From Fischerella muscicola SAG 1427-1 = PCC 73103 (GTDB lineage: Bacteria > Cyanobacteriota > Cyanobacteriia > Cyanobacteriales > Nostocaceae), in assembly GCF_000317245.1 (NCBI RefSeq), contig NZ_AJLJ01000171.1, positions 1 through 34,750 of the forward strand: a DNA stretch of 34,750 nt, read 5' to 3'. The number at the start of each line of letters is the position of its first letter. Positions within the stretch are counted from its first letter, which is position 1. Position numbers and translations under genes: made by a program. Of the stretch, positions 1 through 7,829 are shown piece by piece. The notes under the pieces are model-generated. The model saw only the letters and a program-made list of their open reading frames with translations, was not told the origin of the DNA and did not search any database.

Positions 1-336
1 AAAAAATGCATGAACTTTTACCCCCTAAAAAGGCACAGAGTCAACAGCCTAGCCTGCTACCCCTTTGGGGAAGGCTTCACCAACGGGGGATTTGAGTCGC
101 AAAATTATACGCAGCGCGATCGCGATCGCTAAGTTACTAAATTACCTCGATTTGTAATCATGAGCCGAAATGAGCTAAATCTTAAGTATTAGTACTTCAT
201 CCTTTACCGTAGTTAATATTGACGAAATTTGGACAATAGGATGATTGGGAGTAAAAATAGGTAAATGACATACCGCATCTATAATTGAATTTGTTGAAAT
301 TGACTTGTTAATCAAAATACAGGTGGACAATCTCAT
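1..336. other. gene-free leader upstream of ybaB
   Basis: I see no coding region here. It holds two overlapping HIP1 octamers (116-123 and 122-129) and a small CCCCTTTGGGG dyad near position 60. A TATAAT hexamer lies at 280-285, about 50 bases before the ybaB start, but no TTGACA-like -35 box is correctly spaced, so a promoter there is only possible. A GGTGG Shine-Dalgarno-like run sits just before the ybaB ATG. Confidence 0.4.
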
Positions 337-684
337 ATGACAGGTAAAGGACAAGGATTTGGCTTTGGCTTAGGAAAAATGAAAGAACTAGCTGAAGCTT
401 TTAAGAAAGCTCAACAGGTGCAAGAAGGAGCAAAGCGGCTTCAGGAAGAACTGGAGCAAATGGAAATTGAAGGCGAAGCTGGCAATGGTTTAGTGAAGGT
501 GATAGTCAGTGGAAACCAAGAACCTAAGCGGGTAGAAATTTCCCCAGATGCCCTGAATGAAGGCGCAGACGTACTTTCTGATCTGGTAGCTGCGGCGATG
601 AAAGATGCTTATAACAAATCCACAGCAACGATGCGGGAACGCATGGAAGATTTGACCAGTGGTTTAGAACTTCCTGGGTTCTAG
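337..684 (+). CDS. ybaB: YbaB/EbfC family nucleoid-associated protein
   Basis: This 115-residue protein has the size and layout of the YbaB/EbfC family, small dimeric proteins that bind DNA without strict sequence specificity and help shape the nucleoid. Residues 1-13 are a short Gly/Phe-rich tail. Residues 14-45 form a charged helix rich in Glu, Lys and Gln. The family core '[20 protein letters not shown]' follows, and the C-terminal helix carries the usual '..[21 protein letters not shown]' type pattern. The ATG at 337 follows a GGTGGA ribosome site. A phosphatase gene lies 64 bases downstream on the same strand with a small dyad between them, so co-transcription is possible. The family is known; the specific role in cyanobacteria is not settled by this sequence. 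Confidence 0.93.
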   Translation: MTGKGQGFGFGLGKMKELAEAFKKAQQVQEGAKRLQEELEQMEIEGEAGNGLVKVIVSGNQEPKRVEISPDALNEGADVLSDLVAAAMKDAYNKSTATMRERMEDLTSGLELPGF

Positions 685-699
685 ACTTAATAGTTGTTT

Positions 700-736
700 G
701 TCATTTGTCTTATTCTAATGACAAAGGACAAATGAC
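700..736. repeat. inverted repeat between ybaB and the phosphatase gene
   Basis: GTCATTTGTC at 700-709 is the exact reverse complement of GACAAATGAC at 727-736, with a 17-base loop. The stem is not followed by a T-run. It resembles the GTCATTTGTC-type short repeats scattered through Nostoc genomes more than a classical terminator. Confidence 0.5.
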
Positions 737-748
737 TATATAATTTCT

Positions 749-1267
749 ATGCCTTACAAACTTTTGTTTGTCTGCCTGGGAAACATCTGCCGATCGCCTG
801 CGGCAGAAAATATCATGAATTACTTGATCGAGCAGAATGGCTTGAGAGAGTCTGCAACAAAGACACTAGGCGATCGCATTATCTGTGACTCAGCTGGCAC
901 ATCTAGCTATCATATCGGTAGCCCACCGGATCGACGCATGAGTGCTGCGGCACTACAAAAGCTAGGAATAAAACTTCGTGGTCGCGCTCGTCAGTTTCAA
1001 AAGTCAGACTTTCAAGACTTTGATTTGATCTTAGCTATGGATCGGGAAAATTATGACGATATCCTATCTGTTGATCCAACTGGACAATATCACCACAAAG
1101 TACATTTGATGTGTGACTTTTGTTCTCAGCATACACTTAAAGAAGTTCCAGATCCCTACTATGGTGGTTCAGAGGGCTTTAATCAAGTAATCGAACTACT
1201 CCTTGATGCTTGTGGAGGTCTGCTGCAATACGTTTGTAATCAAGAATTCACAAGGGAAAGCCCATAA
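749..1267 (+). CDS. low-molecular-weight protein tyrosine phosphatase
   Basis: This 172-residue cytoplasmic phosphatase removes phosphate from phosphotyrosine through a cysteinyl-phosphate intermediate. The P-loop C-X5-R-S is seen at residues 9-16 (CLGNICRS), and the acid/base aspartate lies in the DPYYGG motif at residues 135-140. Length and motif order match the LMW-PTP family. Bacterial members often regulate tyrosine kinases of exopolysaccharide synthesis or stress responses, but no such kinase is in this window, so the substrate is unknown. It lies 64 bases after ybaB on the same strand and converges on the rhomboid gene. No strong Shine-Dalgarno is visible before the ATG at 749. Confidence 0.94.
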   Translation: MPYKLLFVCLGNICRSPAAENIMNYLIEQNGLRESATKTLGDRIICDSAGTSSYHIGSPPDRRMSAAALQKLGIKLRGRARQFQKSDFQDFDLILAMDRENYDDILSVDPTGQYHHKVHLMCDFCSQHTLKEVPDPYYGGSEGFNQVIELLLDACGGLLQYVCNQEFTRESP

Positions 1268-1288
1268 ATTAGGGTAAAAAGAAGGGTT

Positions 1289-1318
1289 AAAAGAATTATT
1301 ATTACTCTTAATTCTTTT
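1289..1318. terminator. likely bidirectional terminator between convergent genes
   Basis: AAAAGAATTA (1289-1298) and TAATTCTTTT (1309-1318) form a perfect 10-bp stem with a 10-base loop. The flanking purine tract on the left and pyrimidine tract on the right extend it imperfectly. It lies in the 75-base gap between the stop codons of the phosphatase (+) and the rhomboid protease (-). The A-run and T-run at its two ends would suit termination from both directions. Confidence 0.6.
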
Positions 1319-1342
1319 CCCCTTACCCCTTCGCCTCTACCC

Positions 1343-2017
1343 CTAATACTCTCGTCTATGCAGTCCCAAGAAGGGAGAAAGTACCACTCCAGCAACAAAG
1401 CCGCCAATGTGCGCCCAATAAGCAATTCCCCCGGTCTCTACACTCATATTGGCTGCTGCTTGTAGACTTGCAAAACCAGAAATCAAATTTTGAATAAAGT
1501 AAAGCCCAATCAAAAATAAGGCTGGAATTCTCACAGTCGTGACAAAAATACCTAAAAATATTAATGTCACAACTCTTGAGTGGGGAAAAGCAATAATATA
1601 GCCTCCTAAAATTCCAAAAATTGCACCACTTGCTCCCAATGAAGGAATTCCAGAATTCATGCTGATAAACCACTGACATAAAGCGGCAAAAGCACCACAA
1701 ATCAGATAATAAATTAAGTACTTAAAATGCCCCAGTCTGTCTTCAATATTGTTACCAAAAACAAACAGAAATAGCATATTTGAAATTAAATGCCACCAAC
1801 CGCCATGAAGGAATTGGGAAGTAAATAATGTTGTCCATTCGCCAGCAAAATTAGTAGTTAATTGTTCAGGGATAACTGCATATAGCTGCAAAAACTGATT
1901 TAGTTGTTCATTTGATAGTTGAAGCTCATGCAGGAAAACTAGAACGTTCATCCCAATCAACCCATAGGTGATGTATGGGGTAGTTCGCGTTGGATTTTCG
2001 TCGTACAGAGGAAACAC
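1343..2017 (-). CDS. rhomboid family intramembrane serine protease
   Basis: This is a multi-pass membrane protease that cleaves transmembrane segments of other proteins inside the lipid bilayer. Numbered from the GTG at 2017 (224 residues), the catalytic serine is in GASG (Ser130) and the catalytic histidine in AHIGG (His203). The HGGWWHLISNMLFL segment before them carries the conserved His and Asn of rhomboid TM2. I prefer the GTG start, which yields FPLYDENPTRTTPY right after the start and has a GGA run about nine bases upstream. The frame stays open to a TTG at 2050, which would add 11 residues. The catalytic pair is intact, so it should be active; the substrate is unknown. Its neighbours do not suggest an operon. 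Confidence 0.92.
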   Translation of the reverse strand: MFPLYDENPTRTTPYITYGLIGMNVLVFLHELQLSNEQLNQFLQLYAVIPEQLTTNFAGEWTTLFTSQFLHGGWWHLISNMLFLFVFGNNIEDRLGHFKYLIYYLICGAFAALCQWFISMNSGIPSLGASGAIFGILGGYIIAFPHSRVVTLIFLGIFVTTVRIPALFLIGLYFIQNLISGFASLQAAANMSVETGGIAYWAHIGGFVAGVVLSPFLGLHRREY

Positions 2018-2304
2018 AGGTGTTGTTCCGAATAATCTATATAACTGCAATATAGCTTGTATGACTACTCAACGAATAATTACAATTAAATTTTTAGTAA
2101 CAAAAAACACATGCTATATTTGTATTGACCGAGGATTTAACTATATTTTCTTTCTTCAATTTTTATTTGCCGAACAATAGTAAATACCAAAAGATAAAAA
2201 CAAATGTCTTTTTTATTACTAAATTTTAAGTATTATTGTGTAGAAAAATGATTTTTCTCTCAATTCTCGGTAAATGCTAAACCATTGATTGAACAAGCTG
2301 TCAA

Positions 2305-3312
2305 ATGAACACAAATACTACTCAAAATATAACTGACATTATTGATCTGTATCTTCCTCTTGCAGAAAAAACTGTCCAAAAAGATTCAAAACAGACAAAT
2401 TTAGATTCTCAAAGCATAGCGTTGTTCGAGCAGAACTTTATACAATTGTGGCAGGAACTTACACATAGTTTTGAGAAACTACTTCAGGAATTAGGTAAAA
2501 AACGGCAAAATGTAGATACTGACTTAAAAAAACAAGTAGAACTAACTTTGCAACTTTGTCGAACTGATACAGGAATTCCTTCTATATCAGAGATAGAAAG
2601 ACGTGTTGAGATTGAGAATAGCTATGAAATTGTCTATGAACACTACTTGAATGAAGTTCGCGCTCATTTTTTGCAAAATTTATTATCTCTAGATCATGGA
2701 CTGGGGCGATCGCTTGAGCGCGTAAAATCTCAAATAGCACAGATACTGATTAACAAGACAAATTTAGGAAAATTCACAGCCAGCAAAAGTTCTGAATTGA
2801 TTGACGTACTAGCAACAGAAATACCAGATCAAATTATCCCAAGTATACCAAGTCAGCTTAAAACAGCATTTGAAATCCTGGCTGAGTGTAAACTGAGCTA
2901 TCGAGAATTTATACTTTATCGCATTCGTCCCCATATAGATGGATTAACTCCGAAACAGCCAGAAACTCCTCAGTTGACGAATTCGCCTTCTGCTGAACAA
3001 GTATTTCTCAATCTCAAGATAGCTCATGCCCAAAGTCTTCGTAAATGTGAGACAGCTTTAAAACAGTTGCTGAGTGAACCTAGTCAAGTTGCTTTTGCGA
3101 TCGCAGAAGAGTTTGTTGATCGCACAATTCGTACAGCAGATGTGGAGAATGAATGGCAAATTTTACTACAAAAATTACAACCAGGTTGGGATGATTTTTT
3201 CGGTGAATCAGAACAAATTCAACGCGAGTGGATTAACTCTACACAACAAACTACAGATACAAATATAGCAGTGAGCGAAGTAGATACAATTTTTACACTA
3301 ATGGATTTTTAA
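2305..3312 (+). CDS. hypothetical helical protein, 335 residues, unrecognised
   Basis: I do not recognise this protein. It has no signal peptide, membrane segment or clear catalytic motif and is predicted soluble. It reads as almost entirely helical, with heptad-like Leu/Ile spacing in residues 40-75 (LWQELTHSFEKLLQELGKK) and 105-150. The middle segment around residues 160-215 ends in a cluster of aromatic and charged residues (CKLSYREFILYRIRPHIDG). A Pro/Thr/Ser-rich linker near residues 215-230 precedes a second helical block. Residue use looks coding and it contains two in-frame HIP1 sites (about 2706 and 3097), so it is resident rather than recently acquired. It starts 288 bases from the divergent rhomboid start. 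The layout could suit a scaffold or adaptor protein, which is a guess. Confidence 0.8.
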   Translation: MNTNTTQNITDIIDLYLPLAEKTVQKDSKQTNLDSQSIALFEQNFIQLWQELTHSFEKLLQELGKKRQNVDTDLKKQVELTLQLCRTDTGIPSISEIERRVEIENSYEIVYEHYLNEVRAHFLQNLLSLDHGLGRSLERVKSQIAQILINKTNLGKFTASKSSELIDVLATEIPDQIIPSIPSQLKTAFEILAECKLSYREFILYRIRPHIDGLTPKQPETPQLTNSPSAEQVFLNLKIAHAQSLRKCETALKQLLSEPSQVAFAIAEEFVDRTIRTADVENEWQILLQKLQPGWDDFFGESEQIQREWINSTQQTTDTNIAVSEVDTIFTLMDF

Positions 3313-3320
3313 CTAAAATT

Positions 3321-3344
3321 TCAAGCCATATATCAAGCCATATA
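3321..3344. repeat. 2 x 12-bp perfect tandem repeat
   Basis: TCAAGCCATATA occurs twice head to tail at 3321-3332 and 3333-3344, starting nine bases after the stop codon of the helical protein gene. It may simply be slippage in a non-coding spacer. Confidence 0.6.
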
Positions 3345-3390
3345 TTATATTTGCACGCTTGCTAACTTAAATACAAAACCAAGATAATTG

Positions 3391-3410
3391 GGGGTAGACA
3401 TTGCTACCCC
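3391..3410. terminator. GC-rich hairpin between convergent genes
   Basis: GGGGTAG (3391-3397) pairs perfectly with CTACCCC (3404-3410) around a six-base loop, in the spacer between the helical protein gene (+) and the Spy-like gene (-). No T-run follows on either side. It could be a weak bidirectional terminator or a copy of a short dispersed repeat. Confidence 0.4.
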
Positions 3411-3507
3411 ACAGGAAATTATTGATTTGATGGTTCAGTAGATCAGCCTGAATAAATTTATTTCGTCATAAAATATACTAACAACGAAATATCATTTATA
3501 TTTCCTA

Positions 3508-3963
3508 CTAACGGTTAAATTGCTGACGACGTGAGGGTTTATTTGCACGCATTTCTTGTAGTTTTTGTCTTTGTTCAGGAGTCAAAACAGCGTCTATTTG
3601 AGATTTTTGAGACTCCATGATTTGTCGCATTTGAGCTTTCTGATCTTCAGTAAGATTGAGAGAGGCTTTGAAATTGCGTCTATCTTGACGATTTGCTTGA
3701 CGGTCTTTCTTTGCATTTGCGAGTTGTTCCCGTTGTTGTGGGGTAAGAACTGCATCCATTTTAGCCTTTGTATTCCGACGAATTTCTGCTATTTGGGCTT
3801 TTTGTGTATCCGTTAGTCCTAAATTTTGGAATGAGCCTTTACCTTGAGGAACTTGTGCAACTAGAAAAGGAGATGAGGTTGTTTGTGCTTGAACTGCAAA
3901 GGGAACAGCAGTTAAACTGAGAGCAACAGCACCAGCAATTAGTGATAATTTTTTAAGTTTCAT
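3508..3963 (-). CDS. Spy/CpxP-like periplasmic LTxxQ protein
   Basis: This 151-residue secreted protein has an N-terminal signal peptide (KLKKLSLIAGAVALSLTAVP, cleavage likely after the QA near residue 26). It then carries LTxxQ-type repeats: LTDTQKAQ, LTPQQREQ, LTEDQKAQ and LTPEQRQK. This is the signature of the Spy/CpxP family, helical periplasmic proteins that act as chaperones or as inhibitory sensors of envelope stress in enterobacteria. The tail is basic (RANKPSRRQQFNR). It is divergent from a histidine kinase/response regulator pair, and the 244-base shared spacer contains a nested palindrome (4024-4081). By analogy with Cpx and Bae control of cpxP and spy, the neighbouring two-component system may regulate it; that is inference. 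Confidence 0.88.
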   Translation of the reverse strand: MKLKKLSLIAGAVALSLTAVPFAVQAQTTSSPFLVAQVPQGKGSFQNLGLTDTQKAQIAEIRRNTKAKMDAVLTPQQREQLANAKKDRQANRQDRRNFKASLNLTEDQKAQMRQIMESQKSQIDAVLTPEQRQKLQEMRANKPSRRQQFNR

Positions 3964-4023
3964 TTGCGACCTCTAGCGTTTTCTGTGTTTCTTTATCTCT
4001 ATCTTAAGAAGTTATATTTAATA

Positions 4024-4081
4024 GTCACATGAGGAGAAAGTCACGGATAGCCCATGACTTAAGTCATGTTTGTGACGTGAC
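4024..4081. promoter_or_regulatory. nested palindrome, candidate operator
   Basis: The core CATGACTTAAGTCATG (4053-4068) is a perfect 16-bp palindrome. It is flanked by GTCAC at 4024-4028 and 4040-4044 on the left and by GTGAC at 4072-4076 and 4077-4081 on the right, so the whole block is a set of nested inverted half-sites. It lies 90 bases upstream of the Spy-like start and about 140 upstream of the kinase GTG. This position suits an operator serving both divergent promoters. The response regulator coded next to it is the obvious candidate binder. Confidence 0.5.
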
Positions 4082-4207
4082 AATTAATATAATGTGAACT
4101 CACGGAAATCTGTTTACAATTAGTTCTAGTTGTACTAGAAATTAATAATATATAAAAATATCTCCTGCCTTTTTCATTAACTTTATTTTCAACATAGGTA
4201 TAGTTTT

Positions 4208-5425
4208 GTGAGTCAACCAATTAAAGTTAGCAATCATCCTTTTCGGTTTTTACTTTATTTGGAATGGGTATTACTAGTTGTTTCTGCTTTTGCTGTCCTC
4301 ATACCTTCTCATTTTCAACGTTTAAATAATCAGTCTACTGAGTTAACTATTTTGAGTTTGCTTGTTTTTGGCTTAATGGGTTTGAGGTTGCCTACTCAAA
4401 ATAAAGTTGTTAAGGTTATTTACACAGTTATAGAAGTAATTTTAATTATATTTATTTCATTTTATAACACTAAACCATCTGGAAGATTTTTTCCTTTTTT
4501 ATATTTGGTTTTAGTAACTCGGAGTTGTTTTATTTTTCAACTTCAAGGCCGTTTATTTATTACAACTTTGTCTTTGATTTTATTTATCTTTTCTTTATCA
4601 CAAAGAAAACCCCCTCGTCCGCCAATACAAATATCACCTGCTCTCCAAGAGAGATTGTTATTTTATAATTTTGTTGTTGCTCTATTATTTGGATTAGCTT
4701 TAGTTTTTGTCTTAATGTTGATGAATACAATTTTATCGGAAAGAGAAAGTCGAGAAAAACTAGCGATCGCTAATCAAAAATTACGCCAATATGCTTTGCA
4801 AATTGAAAATCAAGCAACTTTAGAAGAACGCAATCGAATTGCGAGAGAAATTCATGATTCTTTAGGACATTCTTTGACGGCGTTAAATTTACAATTAGAA
4901 ACTGCTTTGAAATTATGGCAATCTAATCCAGAAAAAGCTCAAACTTTTTTAGCAAGAGCAAAAGAATTAGGTTCAAAAGCATTACAAGATGTCCGACACT
5001 CAGTTTCTACGATGCGTTCTCATCCCTTACAAGAACAATCTTTAGAACAAGCGATCGCTAATCTTGCAGAAAGTATGCAGCGTACCACTGGAATCTCGCC
5101 AATTCTAATAATTAATTTATCTCGTCCCATTTCTTCGGAGATGAATACCCCGGTTTATCGAATTATTCAAGAATCATTTACCAATATTTGTAGATATGCT
5201 GAAGCTACAGAAGTGAAACTCGAATTAAAAACAACAGATACAGATTTATATTTAATAGTTGAAGATAATGGTAAAGGTTTTGATTTAAGGCAAAATACCA
5301 CAGGTTTTGGACAGCAAAGTATGCGCGATCGCACTTTAGCATTAGGTGGAAAATTTAATATTAATAGTAGTCCTGGTTCTGGTTGCCAAATTAGAGTTGA
5401 AATCCCCTTACCGAGGTATAGCTAA
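4208..5425 (+). CDS. membrane sensor histidine kinase, NarL/DesK type (HisKA_3)
   Basis: This 405-residue inner-membrane kinase has about six hydrophobic segments in residues 12-175 with only short loops, so it has no large extracytoplasmic sensor domain. Such kinases, like LiaS or DesK, usually sense the membrane itself. A short coiled-coil leads into the HisKA_3 dimerisation domain, with the phospho-acceptor His216 in REIHD. The HATPase domain follows, with the N-box near [20 protein letters not shown] as the G1 box, and [10 protein letters not shown]. The start is GTG at 4208; no ATG fits upstream of the first membrane helix. Its TAA stop overlaps the ATG of the response regulator by one base, so the two are translationally coupled. 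Confidence 0.93.
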   Translation: MSQPIKVSNHPFRFLLYLEWVLLVVSAFAVLIPSHFQRLNNQSTELTILSLLVFGLMGLRLPTQNKVVKVIYTVIEVILIIFISFYNTKPSGRFFPFLYLVLVTRSCFIFQLQGRLFITTLSLILFIFSLSQRKPPRPPIQISPALQERLLFYNFVVALLFGLALVFVLMLMNTILSERESREKLAIANQKLRQYALQIENQATLEERNRIAREIHDSLGHSLTALNLQLETALKLWQSNPEKAQTFLARAKELGSKALQDVRHSVSTMRSHPLQEQSLEQAIANLAESMQRTTGISPILIINLSRPISSEMNTPVYRIIQESFTNICRYAEATEVKLELKTTDTDLYLIVEDNGKGFDLRQNTTGFGQQSMRDRTLALGGKFNINSSPGSGCQIRVEIPLPRYS

Positions 5426-6078
5426 TGATCAAAGTCTTGCTGGTAGATGATCAAAATTTAATTCGTCAAGGATTAAAAGCCTTATTAGAACTAGAACCAG
5501 ATTTAGAAATTATTGGAGAAGCCGAAAACGGCGAGAGTGCAATTAATTTGATTGAACAATTATATCCAGATGTGATTTTAATGGATATTAGAATGCCAAT
5601 TATGGATGGAGTTGCAGCAACGCGAGAAATTCACAAGCGTTTTCCCAACATCCAGATTTTAGTATTAACGACTTTTGATAATGATGAATATGTAACAGCA
5701 GCATTACAAAATGGCGCCATGGGTTATTTACTTAAAGATACTCCTTCGGAAGAATTAGCTGTTGCAATCCGTGCTGTTCATAAAGGATATACCCAATTAG
5801 GCCCAGGTATAGTCAAAAAACTTTTAACTCAATTTCCGCCAGTTTTACTTAATAATTCGCCACCACCACCACCAAGTTTAACTGAATTGACTCCTAGAGA
5901 AAAAGAGGTTTTGCGCTTAATAGCAACTGGTGCTACTAATAAAGAAATTGCCCAAAAACTTTACATTTCTGAAGGGACAGTTAAAAATCACGTCACTAAT
6001 ATTTTAAATTGTTTAAATTTACGCGATCGCACTCAAGCAGCAATCTTTGCTAACTCATTTTTATCTTATTTAAACTAG
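5425..6078 (+). CDS. NarL/LuxR-family response regulator
   Basis: This is a 217-residue DNA-binding regulator. The receiver domain (residues 1-120) has the acidic pair Asp8-Asp9, the phospho-acceptor Asp54 in LMDIRMP, and the conserved lysine in [10 protein letters not shown] linker with five prolines (near residue 150) leads to a LuxR-type helix-turn-helix: [36 protein letters not shown] in outline. It is the partner of the kinase whose stop codon overlaps its ATG. Its DNA target may be the palindrome upstream of the kinase gene. The gene converges on the HEAT-repeat gene with only 13 bases between the stop codons. Confidence 0.95.
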   Translation: MIKVLLVDDQNLIRQGLKALLELEPDLEIIGEAENGESAINLIEQLYPDVILMDIRMPIMDGVAATREIHKRFPNIQILVLTTFDNDEYVTAALQNGAMGYLLKDTPSEELAVAIRAVHKGYTQLGPGIVKKLLTQFPPVLLNNSPPPPPSLTELTPREKEVLRLIATGATNKEIAQKLYISEGTVKNHVTNILNCLNLRDRTQAAIFANSFLSYLN

Positions 6079-6091
6079 GATAATTAGATAA

Positions 6092-6964
6092 TTATTTTAC
6101 CCGTCTCAATTTCTCTTGATTCAAAATGACAAGAGGTTCTTTAACGGCAGTAATTGCTTCTGGGCGGAATTTAAATGAGGGATTCTGCAAAACTTTTAGG
6201 GCTTTTTCTAAGTTAGAGACAGTTATACTTAATTCTTTTGTAGATAGTTGATTGAGATTCTCTTGCCAACTCGAAGTAATATCACCTAAAGCATAAGCTG
6301 CACTATGGCGAACAGTTTCATCTTTGTCTTGCAAACGGTGAACTAAAGTTGGTATTGCTGGTGTCGCAGCTTTTCCAATACTACCTAAAGCAGAAATCAC
6401 ATTTACCCGCATCCAATTATCCTGATCATCTAATTTTTTCATGAGGGCGGGTACAGCAGATGCCGCATCTTTGCCCATAGCGCGTAAAATGTGGACTGCA
6501 CCGTAACGTTCTTGTTGATTCTTGCTGTCTAAACCAACTACTATGTAAGGAACATAGGCTTTTCTGTCAATTTTGGCGATCGCTTGGACTGCATGAGAAC
6601 GAACAGTCGCATCTTTGTCATCTATTGCACGCATCAAGGCGGGTATGGCTTGGGCAGCATTTGCACCGATTTTACCGATAATTACTAATACGCTGGTACG
6701 AACTTGGGGATCACTGTCTTGCAAAGCTGTAATTAGAGCGGGAACAGCGGGTTTACCCACTTTTGCTAAATAATCTATGGCAGTAGAACGATGTTGAGGA
6801 TGCTTTAAGCGTTGAATATGGTAGTTAATTTGTGTCGCGGTTTGTGATTGTGCGGAAGTTGCGTTGATGATTACTAGAGGTGATGAAAGACAGATGCAAG
6901 CGATCGCGATTTGGGCAACAATGAAATCTAAGCGCTGTTTGTGAGTATATCTAGTCACAAGCAT
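6092..6964 (-). CDS. secreted HEAT-repeat protein
   Basis: This 290-residue protein has an N-terminal hydrophobic segment (residues 13-38, IVAQIAIACICLSSPLVIIN, then an SAQSQT region that suits signal peptide cleavage). From about residue 48 to 240 it has five or six HEAT-like repeats of the PBS-lyase type, each with a PAVPALITALQDSDPQVR-like pattern. HEAT repeats form a curved alpha-solenoid for protein binding. In cyanobacteria many cytoplasmic members are phycobilin lyases, but the signal peptide argues against that here. A periplasmic scaffold role is more likely; no partner is evident. The stop codon lies 13 bases from that of the convergent response regulator. Confidence 0.85.
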   Translation of the reverse strand: MLVTRYTHKQRLDFIVAQIAIACICLSSPLVIINATSAQSQTATQINYHIQRLKHPQHRSTAIDYLAKVGKPAVPALITALQDSDPQVRTSVLVIIGKIGANAAQAIPALMRAIDDKDATVRSHAVQAIAKIDRKAYVPYIVVGLDSKNQQERYGAVHILRAMGKDAASAVPALMKKLDDQDNWMRVNVISALGSIGKAATPAIPTLVHRLQDKDETVRHSAAYALGDITSSWQENLNQLSTKELSITVSNLEKALKVLQNPSFKFRPEAITAVKEPLVILNQEKLRRVK

Positions 6965-7106
6965 GATTTTGGCAATTTATTTTATTAAATCAAACAGACA
7001 AAGCCTTGAAAAATTTAGTTCCTATTTTAAAGAAAAAAGCATAGATTCGGAAATCTTTTTCCCATCTGCTACAAAAATTATGCTTATAAAGTAGATTTTG
7101 AGATAC

Positions 7107-7228
7107 AAGGGTGTGTTACGGCTTTGCTATCACGCACCACTATCTAATATTTAAATGCTGCGTTAGCCGCTTTTCAAGTATTTTTCATGACAAATTATAT
7201 TGAAGTCTGCGCCTAACACACGCTACAA
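7107..7228. repeat. degenerate dispersed-repeat island
   Basis: The spacer between the HEAT-repeat and deaminase genes contains decayed copies of the GCGTTA/TAACGC-type palindromes common in Nostoc spacers: GGTGTGTTACGG against ATCACGCACC, then CTGCGTTAGCCGC, then GCGCCTAACACACGC. The copies are imperfect, so the limits are approximate. Confidence 0.35.
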
Positions 7229-7249
7229 GAATGAGATCTTAGTTAGGAT

Positions 7250-7675
7250 TTATTTAAATAACTCTACACATTCTTCTCTGAGAACACCTTTTTTCACTTT
7301 AATTTTTCTAAAACTTTTAGCAATAATCTCTTCGCAAGATATCTCAATTTGTGATTGATTAATTGAGATTAAATCTTGAATTGAAGCTCCATAGATAATT
7401 TCTGAGATACCAGCCCAAACGCAAGCTGTTGCACACATTGGGCATGGTTCACCTGTTGTGTATATGCTATGACCTTCTAAAGAGTTATTTTGAAGTTTTG
7501 CTGTTAAACTACGAATGACATTTATTTCTGCATGAGCAGATGGATCTTTATCTCGTTTCACTGTGTTATAGCCTACTGCAACTACTTCTCTTTCTTTGAC
7601 AATTACTGCTCCATAAGGTGCATCTGCTTTCTTTGCTTCTGCTATGGCTAAACGCATAAAATCTTCTGGAGTCAT
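7250..7675 (-). CDS. nucleoside deaminase, guanine/cytosine deaminase-like
   Basis: This 141-residue enzyme belongs to the zinc-dependent cytidine deaminase superfamily. The first zinc ligand and the catalytic glutamate are in HAE (His48, Glu50), and the second pair of ligands is in PCPMC (Cys78, Cys81). The context around Cys78 (TTGEPCPMCATACVWAGI) and the length resemble guanine deaminase (GuaD-like) proteins more than tRNA adenosine deaminase TadA, which normally reads PCxMC within a different flank. The likely reaction is hydrolytic deamination of a free base or nucleoside in purine or pyrimidine salvage. The substrate cannot be fixed from sequence alone. The gene stands alone, divergent from the ion channel. 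Confidence 0.88.
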   Translation of the reverse strand: MTPEDFMRLAIAEAKKADAPYGAVIVKEREVVAVGYNTVKRDKDPSAHAEINVIRSLTAKLQNNSLEGHSIYTTGEPCPMCATACVWAGISEIIYGASIQDLISINQSQIEISCEEIIAKSFRKIKVKKGVLREECVELFK

Positions 7676-7829
7676 ATAATTAAGATATAATTTATGGGTT
7701 TGAAAGGATATTTATTCAGTATATATCAATGTAATTATAATTGTGAATATGATTTTTATACGATTAATAAATGACACAAAAAACACAAAGTATAGAGACA
7801 AAGTTAGGTGAGAGAAGAGAAGATCTTTT

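Noticed and set aside
1..130. possible tail of an upstream gene such as murB
   Set aside because: No frame with a recognisable protein end could be seen; repeats fill the segment.
1968..2180. 70-codon open frame (+) over the rhomboid start
   Set aside because: Overlaps the rhomboid coding region antisense and has no motif; a shadow frame.
2252..2308. open fragment ending in NAKPLIEQAVK with TGA overlapping the next ATG
   Set aside because: A stop lies just upstream (2249-2251) and there is no start, so it looks like a chance frame rather than an upstream coupled gene.
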